Of a DNA stretch of 64,000 nt, positions 10,089 to 22,000 are shown piece by piece. The stretch is taken from NCBI RefSeq assembly GCF_012273895.1, contig NW_024045135.1, positions 124,001 to 188,000 of the forward strand, read 5' to 3'. The notes beneath the pieces are model-generated. The model did no database searches. It was not told where the DNA came from and worked only from the letters and a program-made list of their open reading frames with translations. Each line of letters opens with the position of its first letter. Positions within the stretch are counted from its first letter, which is position 1. A program made the position numbers and the translations under genes. Source of the DNA: Zerene cesonia. Lineage: Eukaryota > Arthropoda > Insecta > Lepidoptera > Pieridae.

Positions 10089-13000
10089 GTAAGTCAAGGC
10101 AATTGACCATCCAGTCGTACATTTTTAATACATAGTTTTTGAATTTACGACACGTATATAGATTCGTCTAGACTTTATCGAATTACTGACCTACATTTCG
10201 TTGGTTTTTGATATAGTTTTTGTATAAACAGTGATGAAGATTTGTAGACATTAGGCTGAGGCATTATGTAGGTTACTCATACTTTGAAGAGGCTTGTATT
10301 CGATCTTCTCACGAAGCCTCAGTATTCGTCATTAATTGGATTGTATTGTATAGGTGTAATTAGAAAGTGGATTGAACGGGAACTTATGTTTTTCAGTGGG
10401 AAAAACATCACTCATCACAAGGTTCATGTATGATAGTTTCGACAATACTTACCAGGTGAGTCATGATTTATTCGATGCTTCTACATTAAATATTGTTAAC
10501 AAGCACTTTTCTTCACACGAAACATTATAAAGTCACATTATTAAATATTTTTTCGTAGAAGTATTTTCTAATGAAATAAGTAAATTCAAAATGTCATCTG
10601 ATAAGAAAAGTCAAGTAATTGTTGTAACAGTAATATTCTAAAATATGTTTTTATGATGATTGACTTGATAAATTTGTTTAATGGGATGCAATTAATGGCT
10701 ATGCTTTAACTCATATAGTATAGCAAATAAAAACTGAAATTGTAGAAATATTTTTAGTACATTTGTAAGTTGCATAAATGCATCTATATGCATTTATGTA
10801 GTACCTATGTACTATCGATAATTTTTGTCCACACTTTTTTAGAACATAATATAGACTGTTATTTTATACAATTGCATGTAATTAATCTATACAATTTTCA
10901 TGTAAACATTTATGATACATAAAAATGACATAATATTTCAATTATTAATCATAATTGGATATAATAACATATTGATAAAAAGTAATTTGTGTGATTCAGC
11001 AGACCTCCTATTGATGAAATAGATTAAAGATTTTAGGTCTAGTATGTGTAAGCATCTCAATTAGCCTATTAATAACATAGTTAACACACAACTTGATAAG
11101 TTGTTGCATACATAATTACTCCTTATAACTTAAATTATGACACTTGCTCTATTACAAATTTCTTAAATATCGTGAAAAATGCTGTTTAAAAAAAAGTTTT
11201 TTATGTCATCCTTTCTCTGTATTCCTGGTGGGTTATTATTATTAACCATTTTTGTACATAGTATAAAACTTATGTCGCTTTCTCTGTTTTTAAATAGATA
11301 GAGTGATTCACGACGAAGGTTTTTATCTACAATCTGTTAAACTACTCCAAATTTAATATGTGCAAAGCTGCTGGCAAACAATAGTGAAATATAAATTTTT
11401 CGTTTTATAAAAAAAATTGATATGTAATAACAATGTGTAATAAAACATTTGTTATTCCAAACAGGCAACAATTGGCATAGACTTCCTGTCGAAAACAATG
11501 TACCTAGAGGACCGTACAGTGAGACTGCAACTGTGGGACACAGCGGGCCAGGAGCGATTCCGCTCGCTCATACCTTCTTACATTAGAGATTCAACAGTTG
11601 CCGTTGTAGTATATGACATTACCAGTAAGTGTATTGAATATTTTTATTTTATATAATTTTCTGTTTTTTTTTGTGGTAATTTGATAGTATAATAATAGTG
11701 TTGAGCTGAAGAGGTTTTATATTGCGTTAATCTTAGGATCTGCTGGACGATTTCAAAAATTCTTTTACCATTGAATATGTGCATTATCCCAGAGTTCTAT
11801 AGATTATACTATACAGGACTGCTAGTATGATATGAAAGGGCATGGTGGAAACCGGCAAGTCTTTGAAGTGTAATGTAATAAATATATTGTTTGAGTTTTT
11901 GAGTTAAACAGAATAGATCAGGGTAACATGTACATGTTGTTCCTTTTCAATTAATTTATAGTGTAATTATATAAACTCAATAAGATTTTTGGTTATAATT
12001 CTGTTTATGATTTAATTGCTCTTTAAAAGACTCTAATGTTGACTCATTGTCTTAATAAGGTATATATTATAAAGTAATGCTTTTTATACTAAGTCAATAA
12101 CAAAAAAAAACATTTTTTTGTGTGACATTTATATGAAGTCTATTAACCGTCATGAAATAGGTTAATCACTTCTCTGTAAAGGGTTAATGATGTTAGAACT
12201 TAGCTTTATTGTCTATGTAGACCTAGGTTTAAGACTAACCTATAAAGGGTGACCTGATTGTTTTATATCTTTGGCAAACTGAAAACTGTACTGTAAAAAA
12301 TCTAGCACTGTCTTGAGACGAAATTGTTAGATTTATTTTTTAACTGACATTGCCTGAAACGAAGGAGGTTCCCAATTTGACTGTATTTTTTTTTGTGTTG
12401 TTTTATTCGTAACTCTGTGGGTTTCCAGCCAATCGAAGTGATTTATTTGGTGTTTTCATAGAAAATTGTTGTCATACTTAACCCATTGCAATGAAATTTG
12501 GTACGTACGATAGCTGACAAACTGGAATAACATATAGGCAAGTTTTTATCTCGTTACTCCTACGGGATACGGACTTACGCGGATAAAACCGCAGGGCGCA
12601 GCTAGTATACTATAACAAGAGAGCTACGAAATTGTGTCTTGGAAAAACGAAATTTCCTAGATTCTCTTGATTGAAGTGAACTTAATTTTGTATCGATTAT
12701 TGTTAGTGAACAATGAAAAGTATAAGCCGCTTCGCAGTGTAAGATCAATACTTATACAAAGTCGGACATTATATTCGTCAAATCGGTGGTCTAAGGTTAT
12801 AAACAATGCTTTTTCGATGAATGAATGCAACAAAGAGGTGGCAAATCCAATTATTTCAGCGTAAATAATTGATTACTATAGAGCTACCGCATTGTGAAAG
12901 ATTACGCAGAAAATTGGGAGCAATGCTCGTTCGGTTTGCTATTGATAGTCGAAATTAGAACAATGATAAAATGAGGAATACATAATGAAATCCGGAACTG

Positions 13001-16000
13001 GCTACAGTGGAAAACATTAGATATTATCAAAACAGAGTGTCGGTTATGGGACGTGATTTACATAACATTTGTAATTTTTAAAATTACATTCAAAAAACAG
13101 CGTATCTTTCGCAATCTGAATAATAAATTACTTAAACGCAGTGTATATGCCTCGTAAAACTTTGGCCTGGACGTTTCAACCAATTCGATTGTAATTTGTC
13201 GGAGAAATTATTGGTATTAAAAAAAAAAATAAAAAAAAATCTATTTGTCAGTTTAGTTATTACTGCGAATAATAAAAGCCACACACATCCTAGAATGTTA
13301 GAAATATTAAATTAGTACGAGGAAGGAGCAAAAATTTTGCTCCTTACTTAGGTATATTATTTACTTGTGAAATCTTAATGGTTATATTGCTGATATTTAT
13401 TTATTACAACTCTTTTTTTATTTCTCCTGAAAATTATTTTCTATTAATTAGCTGCGAAAAGCGGTTATTAATTCTATATATAATAAATGTCTGTGCTTTG
13501 CTTGACTATATTTCGTATATGGTTAAATAACAAAACCTGTTAGCTCAGCAGGTAACGTAACGTCATTTAGCCAAGATCACAGAAGTATGAGTCATATTCA
13601 AAATAAACACCAGGCGCGGTCAACCTACGTTTTTGTGTATAAATGGTTATAAAAAATTATCTAACACTAAACTCATCAAAATGTTTAAAAGTGAATGTGT
13701 TTTACTATTTCTCCTATTCAAATTGTTTATTAACTTCTAACAGAGAATGAAAACAATTTTGAATTTGTAGTATGTATTAATAACAATATATTGTACACTT
13801 ACATATAGGTGGAGGTGACCTATACTTAAGTAAGTGTACAATATGCATAGATGGTATTAACGGAAGAAATTTCTGTATGTATGTGCCCTTTTAAAAAATC
13901 TTTATTTGTACAATAAGTACAACTTGGTGCGTCTTACTATAAAACCTAAAAGCAACATCGTAAATTGTGTACCTCAAAGAGTTGAAACACAGTAAATATT
14001 AATTATGGGAACAAAAGTCGGCGAATTTAGCACAGCGCTACGTCGACAGTTATATAAACGAACCTTATATTGTCCATTGGACCGGTTTAGAAGGTCTTTG
14101 AACCTACATGTAGTAAGTGGATAGCGATACCCCTGTAAATTGGTTTTCAAAAGATAACTGTGAAGTATTTTTAAATAAGGCACACGTTTTATAAAGATTA
14201 GGTGTGGATGAAGGTCTTATCTCGTAAACTGCTATCCAGAGCGGGATGCGCATCCGGCAAGCCCACGAAACTCGTGATCTGTTGCGTATCTTAAATTATC
14301 GTATTTGTAAGCGTATGTAAACATTTTTTATTACAGGCAATATGCATCTTTACAATATTTTTAAAAGTTGTATTATATTTTTCGTCTTATACGCCGATTC
14401 TATATTCTCAGAGGCTTTAGAGAAAAATCTGCATGGCATCACATTATATGGAAAATGCTCAACAATCGTTGTCATCATATTCAGTGCCAATCGTTGGTCT
14501 ACTAGATCTAATCAATTCGGTAACTTCTGTGGGTGTTGTCTATGGTATTAGCATCAATGCAAAATAACCAAGTATAAGATAATAAGCCGATCGCCAGGGC
14601 TTCACACTCAACCATTCTATCTAATATTAAACTAACTAATTCTATCTAATTCTTGAACATGTTTTCAAATATTGATATTCTGGCACAATGGTTGATGGTG
14701 GAGACGACCACAGCCTTGAAATTCATTGTGGTATTCAGCAAGCATGCAATGCCTTCACACGAGTTCTATGAGACAGACGCCGGAAAATAAGGCTTCGGAC
14801 ACATATTGACATAGCGAGACATCAGTAGGAGGAGCGTCTCTTCAGTACTCCTTTTTGGTATAGAAGTTTGCACGCTGACGGATGTTCAATGCAAAAATCT
14901 GGAAGTATTTGAGATGTGGGCTGTCGAGACGCTTTAAGCGTATCTTAAACACCGTGCTAACTACGATAAAAAAAATATAAAAGACCCAGCGAATTGGGTA
15001 CAGCCCAAGCCCAGCTTATATAAATAATCTAAAAATTAAATAGCTTCACCCAGACAGTTTTAGGCAGACGTATGCCTTTGTCTTGTATAATATTGATCCA
15101 TTCTCCTTTACGACTAAAAGAGGCCAGACAACATTTATAAATCAAATACAGTGATGAAATATTTGTTATACTGCATAAATATGTTATATTATCCGGAGTA
15201 TGTACTATTATATATAACAATAATAAGTATTTTATTAATGCGAAGTAAAAAATATTTTGTAAGAATGTGTGGATTTTATGTTTCACGCAAAATCCACTGA
15301 ACGGATTTTGATGATACTTGACAGTGTTGTACCAGAATAACTCAAGCTATAGACACTAATACACTTCGCCCGCGGGTTCGACCGTGGATGAAACCAAGCG
15401 GCATAGCTAGTTCACCAAAAAACTTTAATATCGATAACCCAGCCTATTCGGAGAAATGAAACGTCAATTATTTGATGTTATTGTTATAGTTTTTTATTTA
15501 AGAAAACACAAACAAAATAATTTCCTAAAAATTTACTATAATAATATATTATACGCACATAAAATATGTACTATCCAAATATATTACATTTGCTGTTAGC
15601 CACTTATTTTACAATCACGTAACATGACCCGCTATGCATTTTGGGTTTGAACAATGTAATCGTCGTTATAGTTTCATTTCACAATGAGATACACTCTCAC
15701 TATTCTGAAATATATTCAAGTGTACGTTAAGATAATGTAGGTTTATCTAGTTTAATAGTTTTGTGTTATTAAATATATATATAATTAGTTCTAGGTCGAA
15801 TGTCGTAGCCCCAAGTGTGTTCTGAAGTACTTTACCGTGTCAAGGTATACTTTTATGATCTGTTTAATGGGAATTTAAAAGATATTGTATAAATTTAAAT
15901 AACCAAATTAAAGTGAAGAATAGTGAAGAGAAAACGTCGCGATGCGCTAGTGACCTTATTTCAAAAACAGTTAAAAAATACCCGTATTTTTCAACTGTTT

Positions 16001-19000
16001 ATTGCAAATAAATAGACGTAGATGGAAGATTTTTTATGTTATCCGGACAACTAAGATGATGGTAAGCGATCACCATCGCCCATGAGTATTTGCAGAGGTT
16101 AGTGCCCCTCCCAATGCGCTGCCCGCTTTTAATGTGTAAGGGTTAAGGAAAGGATAGGCGACGGGAAAGCATTATTTTTATGACTTTATCTTATCATCCT
16201 GATTAAGATCGCCAGGATTAAAACATTTCCCTTGCTTTGTATACATCTTGTATCTGTGTATATTTGACAATTTAGTTGATTCGTCATTGAAGCGTGTTTT
16301 TTAGTTAAATGATATCTGTATAAAGACATATATTATGTAGAATAGTTTTTAATGCGCGCTCAGAGTGCATTGTATTTTCTATTCGTACATTTAGGTCATG
16401 CTAGAGTATTGAAACATTTTTATGGTGTACTTCTTTATGCTATTTGTGTGCTTGACGATGACAGTATACCTACTAAATATCAACGGTTGTGTTTATTATA
16501 GTTTCATAAAGACAACCAATTCAATCAAGGTCTGCATGTGTCAAAACTGAAAGCGAATTGCATTAAATATCTTAACCGAATTCAATCGGGATGGAAATCG
16601 AATTTAACTGAAACCAGTAAAAAGCTAGACTCAAGGCTAAAAGCTAGTAATCCCTACCGTTTCATACCACGAGTGTCGTAACGAATGAAAATAATTACAA
16701 GTGCAAAAAACGCGGGAATTGAACTGAAAATTCGATTTCTGAATTCGGTTGCATGACACGTCTGTTGCTGAAAGTGGGCCGATGGCCTCAGGTGGAGAGC
16801 GTAATGCCTGCTCGTACATCTATCTGTATAGATAACGTGAAATTCCGTATGGATTTTCAACTGGAGCTTATTTATTTTTTACACTGGGCTGCAGACGCCC
16901 GGGAAGCCTCAATCTTGATATTGCTTAGGTGTAAAATCCGGAAATAGGACAGGAAATATAACGTCAATAGAATTTGTATATGTTGGTTTTAAAATAAGAT
17001 CTGGTTAATAATACATAAATAAGGTCATTCATCATCATCATCATCAGCCGATATATATTGCCATTGCTGGGACACATGCCTCCTATGAGAGTTTAAATAT
17101 GATCATTGATATGATCAATCTGTTATATGTGATCAAATTTGTTACGCGTGTTAAAAAAATGCAGTTATTGAATCCATACAGCACTGTTTCGATTAGTTAC
17201 CTGCTACCTAGGTTTTAATAAAAATAATATTTTTAAAAACGAAGCGAAAACGTTGAAATCTCGTATCGATAAACAAGTTTTTTTTTAATCATCTTCATCT
17301 AGAGAAATCGATAGAGGTGTTCTCAATTTTAGAATACCTATCGATTCTAGAATCTAGATGGAAGAAATATAATTTTAATTCTAACCGTAGAATAAATGAC
17401 CGTTCGGCCTCACAACACTACGGAAATTGAACTACAAATAACGGGTCTCAGCGTAGCGTAATCGCAATTATATTAAGTAACGTGATTTTTTTTTTCCATT
17501 TTATCTCATTAAGCGGCATTTTGTGCATTCTATCAAACTTTCTCATACGAAGCGTGATACGCTAACATACACTCTGCCTAGACGAGATTAGAGGTCACAT
17601 TGCAATGTCGGCTTAGAGGTTAACCTTCATTGTTCGGACAGAATAAATATTTGGCACAAACTCACCCTGAACCTTGACGCAGTAATACGATTGATTGTGG
17701 ATATATAATATGTATTTTGTTTGGAAAACTTTCTAGTGTGTTTGGGCTTAACTTAGAACATATATATATATATATATATACAGCTTCTCTTTTATTTTTA
17801 TTAGATACATTAGAACTTACTGTAGAGACATTTCCTAAAAAAATTGTGTTCGCTTACCAATATAAAGCTGAAGAGTTTGTTTGTTTGTTTGAACGCACTA
17901 ATCACAAGAACTACTCGTCTGATTTGAAAAATTCGTTTATTGTTAGATAGCCCATATATTGAGGAAGGTTATATAATATATATATACCATGGGTGCAGCC
18001 GCGGCCGACCGCTAGTGAGTTATAAAGTGTATGTCATGATGTCTTGTCTTGTCTTATAATATATTTCAATATTTAAAAGCCTTACAGGCAAGATTCGTGC
18101 AACTCGTGATAGGGCGGGGCGTGACTATGCAATCACCAGAGCAGTCACTAATTCAAACCCCCATTAATAAAAGCTGTACACATCCTCTATGTGCCTAACT
18201 AAACAGTATTGTGACGGTAAAGAAGTTGAAATATGTACAATGAAGTTCATTAAAAAACAAGACATTTACCATTTGAATAAAAATAACTAAGTATTCACGT
18301 AGTATATGATCGTTTATGTAATATTTTTGCGGTTTAAAGAGTTAACTGTGGTTAATCGCAATAAATTTTTAGTACGAGTTTTTAGTACAATACGTTATTG
18401 CGGTTTGCATTGACGATTACATGTTTAAAGCATATTTTTAATCGAAGAGTTTTCTCTTTGTTAAGTAGTCTATTATTAAATGATATAAAAATCTGCCCAC
18501 CATTAACTTATATATTTTTTTTACTGTACTGAAATAGTGAGCACAGCGGTTAGCTACTTTAGGTGTTTCTAAACACTTCAAATTATCTAAAAACTGTTAA
18601 TTGTTTTTCCAACAGCCAAGAAAATATTACTCATAAACGATTTTATTGCATTATAATAGCTGTATACATTATATTTAAATACAATTTCATTTATAGGTCA
18701 CAGCCTCACCGGTATCATGTTAAAACATAACTCGTAATCTACATAGCAAATGGTATGGAATACAGCTTTACGAGCAATTAAAGGATTTTATCGTTTCTCC
18801 GACGAACGTCTTATCGAACGAGTATCGGTATAGATGAATACTTCTTTCTTCTTGTAATACTTCGTTCTTTGAGGATAACGTGTATGCAGTTTCAAACATC
18901 TGTTCCTTGTTCTCTATTTGAATTTCGATTTGTTGTTCTTTTCTTTTTTCATAAATCCTGTTTAAAAAAATGTAAAGAGGACATAGCTGGAAATAAAAAG

Positions 19001-22000
19001 TAACACCATTGATGGAACTCGAGTCCAACAAGCCGTAGTCTGCAGTGTATATGGCAATGTACAATACAAATAATACCTCTAAATATTTAAAAATTTTAAT
19101 ATACTTTATTGTATCACTCGTCACTACGACTAAAAAGTAAAAGAGTATTGACTTATTATAGTACCGTATGCACTATTACATAACGCAATTGCAGTTTATT
19201 TATTGAATACTTCTAAAATGTTTTATTATCTAAGTTATATTTTTATAAAAAGGGCAATATTTTCAGCCAGCTTGTTATAGGATGCTCGTGTCGGAGCTAG
19301 GGTTGTCAATTATAATAATAATTTTCATAACATTTATTAATGAAAAAATAAGATAAAATGTCCTTTATAGTATAGACTTGAAGTATCTGTCTATTATAAA
19401 GGTCGGCTACGGAAAAATTATCTGATTAATCATTAATAGTTTTCGAAGAAAAAAGGTATTCAAAGAATAAATGTAACTTATTTCACGAACGAAATGAGAT
19501 AACAATACGTGTAGCTACTACGATTTTATATTTTAAATAACACCACATTGGCAATCCTAGCCGCAGCAATGGTCTCGTAAAATATTTTTCATTTCAACCT
19601 CCCGAGGCGAGGGATTTATTTGTGATATAACTTCCACAAATACGATGGAAGCCGCCGACTTCAAATATCCTACGGACTCGGTGAAATACATTCTTAACTT
19701 TGTATACTTAAATGGGAATTAATAAGCATTAATTAAAATATGATCCATGAAAGGAAAAATTAATATGAAAATAAGGTTAGCCTTCTGGAATAAGGTATTA
19801 GAGTAAAAATCCGGTAAATGCTATTTTGAATGAGGTAAAGTGTTGCTAGTAAAATGTCTTTTTTTCGCCCCAGTTTGTTTATCAGTGGGCATGAGAGCTT
19901 GACGGTCTATGATTGTGTTTATATTTAAATTTAGAATTTGAATATTTTCATAAGTAATACGCATATATATTTTTTTCAAACTTAAGATCCATTTAAGATA
20001 GCCACATATGAATAATAAGTAAATTAATTATTTGAATTAATATTTATGGATAAGATAGAAGTTTCGTTTCCGAGTTATCTTTAAAATACGAAGTAAAACG
20101 CAAAAAGAGAAACCTGAAACATTTTGTACATAATATGACAGACATTATTTTGTAATGTATGGGTTAACAATTGCTCAATAAAGATGACTTTTTTTGCTTA
20201 AATTAAACTCTACGACTAAGTATGCATTTTATTTCTTTGCAATTTGGTACATTACACAAGGTACCACCTTTGATGGTTATCAAATCAGCATCATCAGCAG
20301 ATAAAAAACAATTTTGTGGCAGATAATAAAGTTTGTCTAATATGTAGAAATTGCTTGTATGTTTTGTCTTATCCATTTTTATAAGAAAAGGAAGAGTTTA
20401 TAAATTTGCCTGCATATTTTTTTGGCTCGATCGAATCGATTTTGATGATTCTCTTTTCATTTGAATGGTGTTTCTCCCGTGTGGTCCCATTTAAATGTTA
20501 GTCTAGTTTTCTTAAACGAGTATTAGTATATTTTTTGTAAAAAATAATTATTTTGTAATAATGTTGCATTCATTCATTCATTCATTCATTCATTCAAACA
20601 TCACAATTCCAGATGCGAATTCATTCCACCAAACGTCGAAGTGGATCGACGACGTGCGCACGGAGCGAGGCTCCGACGTCATCATCATGCTGGTCGGCAA
20701 CAAGACAGACCTGTCGGACAAGCGGCAGGTCTCCACGGAGGAGGGCGACAGGAAGGCGAAGGAGCTCAACGTGATGTTCATTGAGACCAGCGCCAAGGCC
20801 GGCTATAATGTTAAACAGGTGAGCAGAGGACTCTGGCGTAGCCCACCTGGGACCGATGCAACATGCGCTCTTTTGATGATAGGTTTCCTTGCCGAAAGGG
20901 TTGAACGAGGCTCGATTATTAAAACTTCGCTGTCTCTCCGTCTGTCACTGTTTCGAATTTCTTCATGTTTGGAACAAATTGGCGCTTCAAATAATTCGTT
21001 ACCAAGGCCCATTCCTAGAAGGCCCTGGGTATGAGTTGCGTGCATGCGTTATTCGCCACTTAAAGCAAAGAAAGGGTCCTAAGTGGTAGTGGGGTGAACG
21101 AAGTTCCTGGATACTTTTTGGTTTTGGCTGTAGCTGAGTTTTTTGAACCAAATACCTCTGTATGTAGAATTCGTATAAGTTTTCGAAATAAGTTGATGGT
21201 TAAATTAAAAAAATCCAAAGCGATTGCATTAAATAGTAATTTTCACCAAACAAAACATGTGGATTTAAATTGTAAATAATATAAAAGGTGCTGAAAGACT
21301 TCTGATCCTATTTTATAAAAAAATACGGTTACTGTTGTACTACTTGTTTTGAATGCTACAAAATAATCACTAAATTAAATTCAAATTTCTAATTCCAAAA
21401 CTTGGTCTAACCATACAATGTACCTTTTAAATTCCAGTTATTCCGACGGGTAGCAGCCGCCCTTCCCGGAATGGATTCAGCTGAAAGCAAGCCTCCCGAA
21501 GACAGTATCCTTTTTCTAATATTGTCCGTTACGATTTCACATTCTCATATTATCTGCCATCCCAGTACCACACACATACACACGTCACGCACACACGCAC
21601 ATTCGACACGTATATGCAACGCACACACGTACAGTATATTATGCTATTGTTGAAATAACGGCTAATGATGGTAACTAATGCGATTTTTAGTGGTGATTTT
21701 TTGTGTGAGATTAGCTACGGGCGTGATGATTTTTTTAATTTATATTATTAATCTTTAATTTATACATAGTTTTGGGTAATGATTAATGGTGATTGCTCAA
21801 TTGTTAACACTTCTTTTGTTCAGTTGAGGGTTATTTACTTGGTTATGGATACTTATTGGTTTTAATTTGCCGCCATATTGGATTGCACGTGACGTCATTG
21901 ATATGGATTCGCGGAATGGTGTTACCATCTGAATTGCATGTAACCAAACGGTTTATTGGCTCATCAATTGAATTTTAAACTGATCAGAAGCTGTTTCGTC

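Larger units (their letters stand above)
11625..20612 (+). other. Rab6 intron 3 (9 kb), repeat-rich, no supported nested gene
   Basis: Donor ACCA|GTAAGT, acceptor AATTCCAG. It holds repeat fragments at 12480, 13540, 14700, 15225, 16015, 16650, 17029 and 17858, a hairpin at 13788 and an AT microsatellite at 17759. A 118-codon frame on the minus strand (18768-19124) has no ATG at its start and is not called as a gene. Confidence 0.85.

Noticed and set aside
20561..20612. In-frame N-terminal extension of Rab6 exon 4 through the CATT repeat
   Set aside because: The Rab6 fold requires exon 3 to join at 20613 after the AG at 20611-20612; the extension is translated microsatellite.
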